Notes under the pieces: generated by a model | Database searches by the model: none | The model's input: only the letters and a program-made list of their open reading frames with translations | What the model was told of the DNA's origin: nothing | Program-made: the position numbers and the translations under genes | Shown: positions 1 to 12,033 of the stretch, in pieces | How the letters are laid out: every line of letters begins with the position of its first letter | How positions within the stretch are numbered: position 1 is the first letter of the stretch | NCBI RefSeq assembly: GCF_001665575.1 | Contig: NZ_LZSU01000012.1 | Span: 1 to 64,000, forward strand | DNA length: 64,000 bases | DNA from: Mycobacterium sp. 852013-51886_SCH5428379 | Lineage (GTDB): Bacteria > Actinomycetota > Actinomycetes > Mycobacteriales > Mycobacteriaceae | Direction: 5' to 3'

Positions 1-1118
<1,118 letters not shown>

Positions 1119-1119
<1 letters not shown>

Positions 1120-1517
1120 TGTTCGCCAACGTCGGCTGGGGCGAGATGCTCATCCTGGTCATCGCCGGGCTGGTGATCCTGGGACCGGAACGGCTGCCCG
1201 GCGCGATCCGCTGGACGTCGACCTCGCTGCGCCAGGCGCGTGACTACATCAGCGGCGCCACCAGCCAGCTCCGGCAGGATCTCGGACCCGAGTTCGACGA
1301 TCTGCGGGAGCCGATCAGCGAACTGCAGAAACTGCGGGGGATGACGCCGCGCGCCGCGCTGACCAAACACCTGCTCGACGGCGACGACTCGTTCCTGACG
1401 GGCAACTTCGACAAGACGCCCGAGAAGCCTGTGACTCAGCCCGGACCGCCGGCCCCGCCGAGCGCCCCACCGGCGCCGCCACCGGGGGTCACCCCGTTCG
1501 ACAGCGACGCGACCTAA
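1119..1517 (+). CDS. tatB: Sec-independent translocase subunit TatB
   Basis: Component of the twin-arginine translocase, which exports folded proteins across the cytoplasmic membrane. The 132-residue protein has the TatB layout. A short N-terminal membrane helix (about residues 6-21) contains Glu9. The hinge GPERLPG (22-28) follows, then an amphipathic helix (about 29-60) and a disordered proline-rich tail. It matches Rv1224 in position and size. Its ATG overlaps the htrA stop by one base. Its TAA overlaps the stop codon of the convergent gene at 1514, so the two transcripts meet with no spacer. Confidence 0.95.
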
Positions 1518-2176
1518 CGCTTCGGCTCGGGGCTCATCGACCCGACCATGTAGGTCTCCTCGCCGGTCGGGTAGCCGCCGCCGATGGTGGCGATGTGCAC
1601 GTGGTCGAAGTGGTTGAGGGTCTCCGAGCCGTAGTCCGCCGTCCAGCTCGGTGCGCCGACGCCGGGGTAGTAGCCCTGCCGCCAGATCACGTGCAGCACG
1701 CCCCACCGCTCGGCGTTCGCGAGAGCCAGCCCCGCGATCTGGTTCCCGAGCTCGATGCCCTTCTCGCTGTGGTGGTCCGGGATCATCACGTCGATCGCCA
1801 GCCCGTTGGGATGCCATTTCAGCGGGTCCTGCCGGTAGCCGCCGATGGTGGTGATCTCCGGGTACATCGCGCTGATCGCGCGGGCCGCCCAGATGGTGCG
1901 CACCTGCAGCCCGCCCTCCGGGGCGACGCCCGCGGGCAGTTCGAAGGGCAGGGCGGCGGCCGGGAGATCGGGCGCGTTCGCCGCCAGCAGCGCCGCAGGC
2001 GGGCTGACGACCGGCGGCGCCGCGGCCGGCGCAGCGGATTGGGCCGGAACTGCGGCGACGGCATGGTTGTCGGCCGGGGTGCCGGACTGGGCGTAGAGCA
2101 GGGCGCCGGACAGCGCGACCGACGCCACGACGGCCAGCAGCCTGCCCCGGCCGCCGGCGAACAGTCCCTTGCCCAC
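1514..2176 (-). CDS. Secreted protein with M15-like (VanY/ARB_07466-type) C-terminal domain
   Basis: Probable exported cell-wall enzyme of 220 residues. A signal peptide or anchor lies at residues 12-30, followed by an Ala/Pro-rich linker to about 75. The C-terminal domain shows the zinc-ligand pattern of M15 peptidases: HxxGxAxD (His122, Asp129) and a late HVH pair (His192, His194). It resembles the ARB_07466 C-terminal domain. Activity is inferred, for example on peptidoglycan stem peptides; it is not proven. The start is a GTG with the -10 hexamer TAATCT seven bases upstream, so the mRNA is probably leaderless. H37Rv has unrelated genes (Rv1225c-Rv1228) at this place. Confidence 0.8.
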   Translation of the reverse strand: MGKGLFAGGRGRLLAVVASVALSGALLYAQSGTPADNHAVAAVPAQSAAPAAAPPVVSPPAALLAANAPDLPAAALPFELPAGVAPEGGLQVRTIWAARAISAMYPEITTIGGYRQDPLKWHPNGLAIDVMIPDHHSEKGIELGNQIAGLALANAERWGVLHVIWRQGYYPGVGAPSWTADYGSETLNHFDHVHIATIGGGYPTGEETYMVGSMSPEPKR

Positions 2177-2183
2177 GTTCAGC

Positions 2184-2189
2184 AGATTA
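2184..2189 (-). promoter_or_regulatory. Leaderless -10 element of the M15-like gene
   Basis: On the minus strand this reads TAATCT and ends 7 nt before the GTG at 2176. That spacing puts transcription initiation at the start codon. No Shine-Dalgarno sequence is visible between the two. Confidence 0.6.
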
Positions 2190-2239
2190 GCCCCGCAACG
2201 CCTCGGACGTGGCCGACTTCGCGTGCGGTTCGCGGTGTT

Positions 2240-3382
2240 TCAGCGGCCGGCGGGATCCAGGCCCAGCGACATCCCGGCCAGACCTCGTTTGCGAGCCGAC
2301 AGCGCATCGGCGACACCGCGTAGTTCCTTACCCGCCGGGGAGTCCGGATCCGACAGCACCAGCGGCACTCCGCTGTCGCCGGCGTCCACGATCGCCTTGT
2401 CGATCGGCACCTGTCCGAGCAGCGGCACGTCGGCGCCGACCGCGCGGGACAGGCTGTCGGCCACCTGGCGGCCGCCGCCCTCGCCGAACAGCTGCAGCGT
2501 CGAACCGTCCGGCAGCTGCAGACCCGCCATGTTCTCCACCACGCCGACGATGCGCTGCCGGGTCTGCAGCGCGATGGCGCCGGCCCGCTCGGCCACCTCC
2601 GCAGCGGCCGCCTGCGGAGTGGTCACCACCAGGATCTCGGCGCCGGGGATCAACTGCGCGACGGAGATCGCCACGTCACCGGTGCCGGGGGGCAGATCGA
2701 GCAGCAGCACGTCGAGATCGCCCCAGTACACGTCGGCCAGGAACTGCTGCAGCGCCCGGTGCAGCATCGGACCGCGCCACACCACGGGCGTGTTGCCCTG
2801 GGTGAACATCGCGATCGAGATGACCTTCACGTCGTGGGCCAGCGGCGGCACGATCATCGAGTCGACCTGCGTGGGCCGGTCGGTGACGCCCATCATGCGG
2901 GGGACGGAGTGGCCGTAGATGTCGGCGTCGAGGACACCGACGGACAGACCACGCGCGGCCATCGCCGCGGCCAGGTTGACGGTCACGCTCGACTTGCCGA
3001 CGCCGCCCTTACCGGAGGCGACGGCGTAGACGCGGGTGAGCGATCCGGGCTGCGCGAACGGGATCACCGGTTCCCGGGAGTCGCCGCGCAGTTGCTTGCG
3101 CAGTTCGGCGCGTTGCTCGTCGTTCATCACGTCGAGGGTGACGCGGACCGCGCCGGTGCCGGGCACGTCGGCGACAGCCTGCTGCACCTGCTCGGTGATC
3201 TCGGTCTTCTTCGGGCAGGCGGAGGTGGTCAGGTAGATCTCGACATGCACGCCGGCGTCGGGGGCGATCGTGACGCTCTTGACCATGCCGAGCTCGGTGA
3301 TCGGGCGGCGCAGTTCCGGATCGATCACCTTCGCCAGTGCGGCGCGGATCGCGCCGTCGCGCTCATCGGGGTTCGCAGACAT
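2240..3382 (-). CDS. mrp: Mrp/ApbC-family P-loop ATPase, iron-sulfur cluster carrier
   Basis: Cytoplasmic ATPase thought to help load or transfer Fe-S clusters, orthologous to Rv1229c. An N-terminal DUF59/MIP18 domain (about residues 8-85, with a conserved Cys near 56) precedes the P-loop domain, whose deviant Walker A motif GKGGVGKS lies near 124-131. The C-terminal CxxC that binds a cluster in most Mrp/NBP35 proteins is absent; the corresponding stretch reads MAGLQLPDGSTLQLFGEG. A GTG lies one codon upstream, but the ATG at 3382 sits exactly 7 nt after the hexamer TAGACT, so I take that as a leaderless start. The protein has 380 residues. Confidence 0.93.
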   Translation of the reverse strand: MSANPDERDGAIRAALAKVIDPELRRPITELGMVKSVTIAPDAGVHVEIYLTTSACPKKTEITEQVQQAVADVPGTGAVRVTLDVMNDEQRAELRKQLRGDSREPVIPFAQPGSLTRVYAVASGKGGVGKSSVTVNLAAAMAARGLSVGVLDADIYGHSVPRMMGVTDRPTQVDSMIVPPLAHDVKVISIAMFTQGNTPVVWRGPMLHRALQQFLADVYWGDLDVLLLDLPPGTGDVAISVAQLIPGAEILVVTTPQAAAAEVAERAGAIALQTRQRIVGVVENMAGLQLPDGSTLQLFGEGGGRQVADSLSRAVGADVPLLGQVPIDKAIVDAGDSGVPLVLSDPDSPAGKELRGVADALSARKRGLAGMSLGLDPAGR

Positions 3383-3389
3383 CACCGCG

Positions 3390-3395
3390 AGTCTA
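3390..3395 (-). promoter_or_regulatory. Leaderless -10 element of mrp
   Basis: TAGACT on the minus strand, 7 nt before the ATG at 3382. It decides between that ATG and the adjacent upstream GTG at 3385. Confidence 0.6.
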
Positions 3396-3439
3396 GGCCG
3401 ATGCGGCCGACCGTCAGAACGACGACGTACTGCTGCCGG

Positions 3440-4669
3440 TCAGGCCACCGGTCCGGGGGGCGGTCCCAGAGGCGCAGGTCCCGCGAGGACCGGGGCCGGG
3501 CCGGGGGCCGGCGCCGGAGCGGGTGCACCCGGGCAGAACACCACGCACGGCGGCGGCCCCGCCGGTGCCGGTGCCGGCGGAGGAGCCAGCCACGGCGGCG
3601 TCCAGGGTGCGGGCGGCGCGGCCGGCTGCAGAGTGGCCTCGGGGGCCGGGCCGGGCAGCGGTCCCAGCAGCGGGCCGGGGGTGCCGTGCACGTTGCCGGT
3701 CGGCAGCTGACCGGCGTCATTACGGGACATCAGCGGGAGGAGCGCCATCGGATCGCCGGTGGCCATCGCCAGCTCGGGGCCGAGTCCCTGGTAACTGTCC
3801 AGATGCGCGTCGCCGAGCTGCGGAACCGAACCGGTGATCGGCGGCAGGTCGACCGGAACCACCCCGGTGGCGTATCCGCCCGCCCAGCTGAGCACGTTGC
3901 GGGCGTAGGCCACGGAGTTGTTGTAGCGCAGGATCGCGGTCATCACCTGTGACGAGTCGCGCAGGTTGAGCCCGCCGCTGCACAGGTAGCGCGCGGCCGC
4001 CAGCGTCGAGTCGTAGAGGTTCTGCACGTCGGCCTCGCCGTCGCCGTCGCCGTCGGAGGCGTAGCGCGCCCAGGTGCCGGGCAGGAACTGCATGGGGCCC
4101 ATCGCCCGGGCGTAGGTGACCCGACCCGCGCTGCGGCTGAGCTCGATGACCTCGTTGCCAGGCAGGGTGCCGTCGAGGGCGGGGCCGTAGATGGGGTTGA
4201 CCGGGGTGCCGCTGGCATCGGTCGCGCCGCCGTTGGCGTGCCCCGACTCGATACGTCCGATGCCGGCGAGCAGGTTCCAGCTCACCCCGCACTTCGGGGC
4301 CGCGGTGGCCATGATGCGCTCCGCGTTGCGGTAGGCGCTGAGGGCCATCGCCGGGATCTTCATGTTGCCGGGGGAGTTCACCACGACCGCGGGCGGCGGT
4401 GCGGACACCGTGGACGCGGCGATCTGGAAGTGGTCGGGCGCCTTCTTCACGGCAACCACCGACGCGCCCGTGTCCTTCGGCGCGGTGGGCGCCACCGCGG
4501 CCAATGGGGTGACGGCGTTGTCGCGCACCGGAGTGGGTGCGGATGCGCCGACTGCTCCCGCAAGCACCAGCGGGGCGATGATCGCGATACCGGTGGCGGC
4601 CGGGGTGCGCAGCACATGCCCCGCCCGGCGCCGCGCCGCTCCGAGAGCGGCAACTCCCCCTATGCGCAC
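3440..4669 (-). CDS. Secreted lytic transglycosylase (SLT/MltB-like), Rv1230c type
   Basis: Peptidoglycan-cleaving muramidase-type enzyme on the outer side of the membrane. Residues 24-45 form a signal or anchor segment. The catalytic domain follows a short linker, with Glu141 in GIGRIESGH as the likely general acid and the hallmark AMGPMQFLPGTW at 189-200. A DGDGDGEAD loop at 206-214 resembles a calcium-binding site. The last ~80 residues are Pro/Ala-rich and probably disordered. The GTG start at 4669 has an AGGA about 9 nt upstream. It lies in a minus-strand run of envelope genes in the same order as Rv1230c-Rv1232c. Confidence 0.88.
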   Translation of the reverse strand: MRIGGVAALGAARRRAGHVLRTPAATGIAIIAPLVLAGAVGASAPTPVRDNAVTPLAAVAPTAPKDTGASVVAVKKAPDHFQIAASTVSAPPPAVVVNSPGNMKIPAMALSAYRNAERIMATAAPKCGVSWNLLAGIGRIESGHANGGATDASGTPVNPIYGPALDGTLPGNEVIELSRSAGRVTYARAMGPMQFLPGTWARYASDGDGDGEADVQNLYDSTLAAARYLCSGGLNLRDSSQVMTAILRYNNSVAYARNVLSWAGGYATGVVPVDLPPITGSVPQLGDAHLDSYQGLGPELAMATGDPMALLPLMSRNDAGQLPTGNVHGTPGPLLGPLPGPAPEATLQPAAPPAPWTPPWLAPPPAPAPAGPPPCVVFCPGAPAPAPAPGPAPVLAGPAPLGPPPGPVA

Positions 4670-4756
4670 CCAACCGTCCTAGCGTCTACCCCGACCCGAG
4701 GTCTGTGAACCAAGTCACCATACATACCTTGCGTCACGTGCGTTGCAGAAACGTGA

Positions 4757-5302
4757 TCAGTTCGGCCGCCGGTGCCGGCGGTCGGATCCGTCCGCGTGTT
4801 CGCCGGACTCTGCGTCCTCGGCCTGCGGGAGGGCAGCGATCATGTCGCGCAGCTCCTCGAGCTCCCGGCGCAGATAGTCACGGGTGGCGACCTCGCCGAC
4901 CGCCAATCGCAGCGCGGCGAGCTCGCGGGCCAGGTATTCGGTGTCGGCCTTGGTCTGGGTGGCGCGGCGCCGATCCTCTTCGAGAGCGACCCGGTCGCGG
5001 TTCTCCTGACGGTTCTGCGCCAGCAGGATCAGCGGCGCCGCATAGGCCGCCTGCGTGGAGAACGCCAGGTTCAACAGGATGAAGGGATAGGGATCCCACT
5101 GCAGCGACACCGCGAACAGATTGAGGGCGATCCAGACGATCACGATGATGGTCTGCACCGCGAGATACCGGCCGGTGCCGAGGAACCGCGCGAGGCGCTC
5201 CCCGTACTGCCCCACCATCTCGCGATCGAAATTGATGGCGAAGCGGGATCGACGCGAAGCGCGGGGCGTGTCCAGGCGGCCCCGCATCGACCCGTCGCTC
5301 AC
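4757..5302 (-). CDS. DUF1003 membrane protein (Rv1231c type)
   Basis: Small integral membrane protein of unknown role. After a basic N-terminus, two helices (about 46-68 and 72-95) bracket the DUF1003 signature (WDPYPFILLN, then APLILLAQNRQ). A charged, probably coiled-coil tail runs from 98 to about 160. It overlaps the stop of the upstream MgtE-N/CBS gene by 4 bp (ATGA), so the two are co-translated. That pairing is the main clue to function: one partner has magnesium-sensor-type domains and the other spans the membrane. Confidence 0.88.
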   Translation of the reverse strand: MSDGSMRGRLDTPRASRRSRFAINFDREMVGQYGERLARFLGTGRYLAVQTIIVIVWIALNLFAVSLQWDPYPFILLNLAFSTQAAYAAPLILLAQNRQENRDRVALEEDRRRATQTKADTEYLARELAALRLAVGEVATRDYLRRELEELRDMIAALPQAEDAESGEHADGSDRRHRRPN

Positions 5303-6594
5303 GGCTTCCTTTCCGCTGCGCTCATCTCGGGTTCATCGACCCGTTCCCGCCAGTCGTCGGGAAGCAGGTGATCGAGGACGTCGTCGACGGACACCGCGCC
5401 CAACAGGTGGTTCTCCTCGTCGACGACCGGACCGCAGACCAGATTGTAGGCCGCGAAGTACCGGGTCACCGCGCCGAGCGAATCCTCGGGGCTCAGGCTC
5501 GGCAGGTCCATGTCGAGAATGCCGCTGACCAGGGCCGCGGGTGGTTCCCGCAGCAGCCGCTGCAGGTGCACACAGCCCAGATAGCGGCCGGTCGGCGTGG
5601 CGGTGGGCGGGCGCGCCACGAACGCCATCGACGCCAGCGCCGGCGTCAGATCCGGATCGCGCACCCGGGCCAGCGCTTCGGCGACGGTGGTGTCGGGGGC
5701 GAGCACCACCGGTTCGGAGGTCATCAGACCGCCCGCGGTGTCGGGCGAGTGGGCGAGCAGTCTGCGCACGTCCTCGGAGTCCTCCGGATCCATGCGCCGC
5801 AGCAGGGTCTCCGCGTCGGCCGGGGTCATCGAGCCCAGCAGGTCGGCGGCGTCGTCCGGGTCCATCGCCTCGAGCACATCGGCGGCCCGGTCGGTCTTGA
5901 GCTGGCGCAGCACGTCGGCCTGATCGTCCTCGGGCAGCTCCTGCAGCACATCGGCGAGGCGTTCGTCGTCCAGTGCGCTGAACACCTCGTAGCGCCGCTT
6001 GGGCGGCAGCTCACGGATCGCCTCGGCCACCTCGACCGGGCGCTGACCCTCGAACTGTTCGAGCAGCGAGGCCACCCCCTGGTCGGGCATCGCCAGACCG
6101 GACGGGGTGAGCCCGTGTACCTGGTGCCACTCCACGGTGTGGACGTTGGAGCGCCGGCCCAGCCTGCGGTGGCGGCGCACCGCGACGCGGGTGACCATCC
6201 AGTCGCGTGTGCGCACCTGTTCGATGCCCAGATCGACCACGATGACGTCGACGCCGGCCAGCTCGGGCAGATCCGGATCGTCGACCCGCACACTCGTCTC
6301 GAGCACCTGGCCCAGCACCAGTGCCTCACCCGGGCGCTGCGCGAACTTCCGCAACGAGACGTTGGCCGTCGTCAACGTGACGGCGTTCGGTTCGATCGCG
6401 GTAACCCGCAGGATCGGCACGAAGATCCGCTTGCGCGTCAGCAGTTCGACCACCAGACCCAGCACGCGCGGCTGTCGGCGCACGATGCTGATGCTGATCA
6501 CCACGTCGCGGACGCGGCCGATCGACTCCCCGTCGGGGCCCAGTACCACCATCCCCGCCAGTCGGGCCGCATAGACCCTGTTCACCGCCGCCAT
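5299..6594 (-). CDS. PRC-barrel / MgtE-N / CBS-domain protein without channel (Rv1232c type)
   Basis: A 431-residue soluble protein built from the cytosolic part of an MgtE magnesium channel. An N-terminal PRC-barrel-like half (about 1-170) precedes an MgtE-N superhelical domain (about 170-290, with repeats such as LQELPEDDQADVLRQL) and a CBS pair (about 295-410). The transmembrane domain that follows in true MgtE is missing. It could act as a Mg2+ or nucleotide sensor for the co-translated DUF1003 protein; this is inference. The ATG at 6594 lies 7 nt after TACCCT, so the transcript is probably leaderless. Confidence 0.88.
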   Translation of the reverse strand: MAAVNRVYAARLAGMVVLGPDGESIGRVRDVVISISIVRRQPRVLGLVVELLTRKRIFVPILRVTAIEPNAVTLTTANVSLRKFAQRPGEALVLGQVLETSVRVDDPDLPELAGVDVIVVDLGIEQVRTRDWMVTRVAVRRHRRLGRRSNVHTVEWHQVHGLTPSGLAMPDQGVASLLEQFEGQRPVEVAEAIRELPPKRRYEVFSALDDERLADVLQELPEDDQADVLRQLKTDRAADVLEAMDPDDAADLLGSMTPADAETLLRRMDPEDSEDVRRLLAHSPDTAGGLMTSEPVVLAPDTTVAEALARVRDPDLTPALASMAFVARPPTATPTGRYLGCVHLQRLLREPPAALVSGILDMDLPSLSPEDSLGAVTRYFAAYNLVCGPVVDEENHLLGAVSVDDVLDHLLPDDWRERVDEPEMSAAERKP

Positions 6595-6601
6595 GGGTCA
6601 A

Positions 6602-6607
6602 AGGGTA
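6602..6607 (-). promoter_or_regulatory. Leaderless -10 element of the MgtE-N/CBS gene
   Basis: TACCCT on the minus strand with 7 nt to the ATG at 6594. It lies in the 25-bp gap to the divergent CitE-like gene. On the plus strand the overlapping TAGAGA is a weak -10 candidate 8 nt before the GTG at 6620. Confidence 0.6.
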
Positions 6608-6619
6608 GAGAGTGAAACC

Positions 6620-7579
6620 GTGACGAACGTGATCCCACCCCGCCGGACCTGCCTGTCGGTTCCCGGCAGCAGCGCCAAGATGATCGAGAAGGCGAAGAGC
6701 CTGGCCGCCGACGAGGTGTTCCTGGACCTGGAGGACGCCGTCGCGCCGGATGCGAAGGGGGAGGCGCGCACCCGGGTGGCGGAGGCGCTGGCCGACGACG
6801 GCTGGGCCGAAGGACAGCTGCGGGGGGTGCGGGTCAACGACTGGACCACGCCGTGGACGTACGCCGACGTCATCGAGGTGGTCGCCACCGCGGGCGCCCA
6901 CCTGGACGTCATCGTGCTGCCCAAAGTCACCGACGTATCCCACCTGCAGGCGCTGGACCTGCTGCTGACCCAACTCGAGACGACCCACGATCTGCCCGTC
7001 GGGCGGATCGGCGTCGAGGCGCAGATCGAGACCGCGTCAGGGCTGTCGAACGTCGACGCCATCGCGGCCGGGCCACGGGTGCAGGCCCTCGTGCTCGGCC
7101 CCGGCGACATGATCGCCAGCCTCAACATGCGCACCCAGGTGATCGGCGAACAACCCCAGGGCTACGACGTCGGCGACGCCTATCACCATGTGCTGATGCG
7201 CATCTTGATCGCGGCCCGCACACACGGCGTGCTCGCCATCGACGGCCCGTTTGTCAAGGTGCGCGACGTCGACGGCTTCCGTCGGGTGGCGGGACGGTCG
7301 GCGGCGCTGGGTTACGACGGCAAGTGGGTGCTGCACCCCGACCAGATCGCCGCGGGCAACGAGATCTTCAGCCCGCGCCAGGAGGAGTACGACCACGCCG
7401 AGCTGGTGCTCGAGGCCTACGAGTGGCACACCTCCCGCGCCGGGGGTGCGCGCGGCGCGGTGATGCTCGGCGACGAGATGATCGACGAGGCCAGCCGCAA
7501 GATGGCGCTGGTGATCGCCGGAAAGGGCCGCGCGGCCGGGATGACCCGCCGGGCCGAGCCGTTCCGGCCGCCCGCCTGA
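6620..7579 (+). CDS. HpcH/HpaI aldolase / citrate lyase beta-like (CitE-like, malyl-CoA lyase family)
   Basis: TIM-barrel C-C lyase or thioesterase acting on CoA esters such as malyl-, citramalyl- or beta-methylmalyl-CoA; the exact substrate is not readable. Visible motifs are RTCLSVPGS near the N-terminus (CoA/phosphate contact), FLDLEDAVAPDAK, the Mg-ligand glutamate in VEAQIETASG and the Mg-ligand aspartate in LGPGDMIAS. The length of 319 residues fits stand-alone CitE proteins. An in-frame ATG at 6593 would overlap the divergent start, so I prefer the GTG at 6620 (VTNVIPPRR). Malic enzyme and kgd lie nearby, which is compatible with C4 metabolism but does not prove it. Confidence 0.86.
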   Translation: MTNVIPPRRTCLSVPGSSAKMIEKAKSLAADEVFLDLEDAVAPDAKGEARTRVAEALADDGWAEGQLRGVRVNDWTTPWTYADVIEVVATAGAHLDVIVLPKVTDVSHLQALDLLLTQLETTHDLPVGRIGVEAQIETASGLSNVDAIAAGPRVQALVLGPGDMIASLNMRTQVIGEQPQGYDVGDAYHHVLMRILIAARTHGVLAIDGPFVKVRDVDGFRRVAGRSAALGYDGKWVLHPDQIAAGNEIFSPRQEEYDHAELVLEAYEWHTSRAGGARGAVMLGDEMIDEASRKMALVIAGKGRAAGMTRRAEPFRPPA

Positions 7580-7588
7580 CGGTCAGGC
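7574..7588. terminator. Palindrome spanning both stop codons of convergent genes
   Basis: GCCTGAC-G-GTCAGGC, a perfect 7-bp inverted repeat. Each arm contains the TGA stop of one of the two convergent genes. It could serve as a bidirectional, U-tract-free terminator. The one-base centre means the real hairpin must open a few pairs. Confidence 0.4.
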
Positions 7589-8062
7589 GCTCAGCACGAG
7601 TACCCAGAACGCGACCGCCAGCAGCAGGGACACCCCGCCGACGGCGATACCGGCGATCGCCAGGCCCCGGCCGCCCTCCTGCCGCTCGTTGATCTGGTTG
7701 AGCGCCATGAAGCCCAGCCCGACGCCGACCGCCGAGCCGATGCAGCAGATGAAGCCGAGTGCGGAGGCAACCAGCGACCAGATCGCGAGTTGATTCGTCG
7801 GGGCCTGGGCATAGCCGCCGGGATAGGCCCCCGGGTAGCCGCCGGGATAGCCACCCGGATAGCTGTAGCCCGGATACACCGGCGGCGGCAGATATCCGGG
7901 CGGAGACGGATATGACTGAGACGGATACGGCGGTGGCGGATACGCCGGCGGTGGGGGCGGATAGTCGTAGGCCGGTGGCGGCAGATACGCGGGCGGATCG
8001 GACGGCTCGGCGGATGATCCGGAACCGGAGGGTGACGCAGGCGTCGGGTCCGAGTTCGTCAT
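7583..8062 (-). CDS. DUF4190 membrane protein with Pro/Tyr-rich N-terminus (Rv1233c type)
   Basis: Small membrane protein of unknown function, 159 residues. The first ~85 residues are low complexity with YPPPP, YPGGYPG-type repeats, which are typical of mycobacterial surface or cell-pole proteins. Two membrane helices follow, separated by a short polar loop (DUF4190: NQLAIWSLV... then GLAIAGIAVGG). The start at 8062 (MTNSDP) is chosen because TAGGTT lies exactly 7 nt upstream, although the frame is open a few codons further. It shares a palindrome with the convergent CitE-like gene at its 3' end. Confidence 0.85.
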   Translation of the reverse strand: MTNSDPTPASPSGSGSSAEPSDPPAYLPPPAYDYPPPPPAYPPPPYPSQSYPSPPGYLPPPVYPGYSYPGGYPGGYPGAYPGGYAQAPTNQLAIWSLVASALGFICCIGSAVGVGLGFMALNQINERQEGGRGLAIAGIAVGGVSLLLAVAFWVLVLSA

Positions 8063-8069
8063 GACCATC

Positions 8070-8075
8070 AACCTA
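8070..8075 (-). promoter_or_regulatory. Leaderless -10 element of the DUF4190 gene
   Basis: TAGGTT on the minus strand, 7 nt before the ATG at 8062. No ribosome binding site is visible between the two. Confidence 0.6.
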
Positions 8076-8202
8076 GCGCGCACCGGCGACTGCCGACGGT
8101 CCCTTCACGCGGGCAGCGCACCGGGCACGGAATCGGACACTCAGACGTTGACCAGATGGCCAACCCTGCCGATCACCTGGTGCAGAGAGGAGAATGTGAC
8201 AG

Positions 8203-8730
8203 ATGACGAGTCCTTTTCAACCGGGCGCCACCCCGGGTGCGACACCTGCCAACCCCTCCGGTGTGCGGCCCGGCGCCGCACCGTTGCCGACGCCCCCACG
8301 CGGCTGGCCGATCGGTTCCTATCCCACCTACGCCGAGGCGCAGCGCGCCGTGGACTACCTGTCCGATCAGGAGTTCCCGGTGCAGCAGGTGACCATCGTC
8401 GGGGTCGACCTGATGCAGGTCGAGCGGGTCACCGGCAGGCTCAGCTGGCCGAAGGTGCTGGGCGGTGGGGTGCTCACCGGCGCCTGGCTCGGCCTGTTCA
8501 TCGGCCTGATCCTGGGCTTCTTCAGCCCGAACCCGTGGAGCGCCCTGCTCACCGGCCTGATCGCCGGCGTGTTCTTCGGTCTCATCACTTCGGCCATCCC
8601 CTACGCGATGGCGCGCGGCACAAGGGATTTCAGCTCGACCATGCAACTGGTGGCCGGCCGCTACGACGTCCTCTGTGATCCGTCCAGCGCCGAACGCGGC
8701 CGGGACATGTTGGCGCGCTTGACCATCTGA
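8203..8730 (+). CDS. General-stress-protein-17M-like membrane protein (Rv1234 type)
   Basis: A 175-residue protein with a Pro/Gly-rich N-terminus (1-35). A GSP17M-like domain follows (SYPTYAEAQRAVDYLSDQEF to about residue 75). Two adjacent membrane helices (about 87-112 and 115-137) come next, then a cytosolic tail. Function is unknown; the domain is tied to stress response in Bacillus. A strong AGAGAGGAG ribosome binding site lies about 10 nt upstream of the ATG, so this gene has a leader, unlike many neighbours. It stands alone between the divergent DUF4190 gene and lpqY. Confidence 0.85.
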   Translation: MTSPFQPGATPGATPANPSGVRPGAAPLPTPPRGWPIGSYPTYAEAQRAVDYLSDQEFPVQQVTIVGVDLMQVERVTGRLSWPKVLGGGVLTGAWLGLFIGLILGFFSPNPWSALLTGLIAGVFFGLITSAIPYAMARGTRDFSSTMQLVAGRYDVLCDPSSAERGRDMLARLTI

Positions 8731-8773
8731 CCGCCGGATCGGGGTAATCCCGCAGGTCACGATCGGGCGCTAA

Positions 8774-11189
<2,416 letters not shown>

Positions 11190-11193
<4 letters not shown>

Positions 11194-12029
11194 GCGATCA
11201 GCAGGCGAAGTCCGGCCGTGCGGTCGGATGGACCGTCGTCAACGTCCTCGTGGTGCTCTATGCGCTGTTCCCGGTGCTCTGGATCCTGTCGCTGTCGCTC
11301 AAGCCGACGTCGAGTGTCAAGGACGGCAAGCTGATCCCGACGGAGATCACCTTCGACAACTACAAGGGCATCTTCTCCGGCAGCGGCTTCTCCTCGGCAC
11401 TGTTCAACTCCATCGGAATCGGTCTGATCACCACCGTGATCGCCGTGCTGTTCGGTGGGATGGCCGCGTATGCCGTTGCGCGACTGGACTTTCCGGGTAA
11501 GAAGCTGCTCGTCGGCGTCGCGTTGCTGATCGCGATGTTCCCGCAGATCTCGTTGGTGACCCCGCTGTTCAACATCGAACGCAGCCTCGGGCTGTTCGAT
11601 ACGTGGCCGGGTCTGATCATTCCCTACATCACGTTCGCGCTGCCGCTGGCGATCTACACGCTCTCCGCGTTCTTCCGGGAGATCCCCTGGGATCTGGAGA
11701 AGGCGGCCAAGATGGACGGCGCGACGCCCGCGCAGGCGTTCCGCAAGGTGATCGCACCGCTGGCCGCGCCCGGCATCGTCACCGCGGCGATCCTGGTGTT
11801 CATCTTCGCGTGGAACGACCTGCTGCTGGCGCTGTCGCTGACCGCGACCGAACGGGCGATCACCGCGCCGGTGGCGATCGCGAACTTCACCGGCAGTTCC
11901 CAGTTCGAGGAGCCGACGGGGTCGATCGCGGCGGGCGCCATGGTCATCACGATCCCGATCATCATCTTTGTTCTCATCTTCCAGCGACGGATCGTCGCCG
12001 GGCTGACGTCCGGCGCGGTGAAGGGGTAG
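11190..12029 (+). CDS. sugB: Trehalose ABC transporter permease SugB
   Basis: MalG-type permease subunit of 279 residues (MSDQQAK...). The EAA loop [19 protein letters not shown] lies in the C-terminal third. About six membrane helices are visible, the first at about residues 13-33. The same frame is open far upstream inside sugA, but the ATG at 11190 overlaps the sugA stop by 4 bp (ATGA) and is preceded by GGAGAGG, so it is the natural start. Four bases separate it from sugC. Confidence 0.95.
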
Positions 12030-12033
12030 TTCG

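Noticed and set aside
4670..4756. Promoter of the lytic transglycosylase gene (TAGGAC 6 nt before the GTG)
   Set aside because: The hexamer lacks the final T of TANNNT, and an AGGA overlaps it as a possible ribosome binding site. Neither reading is firm enough to list.
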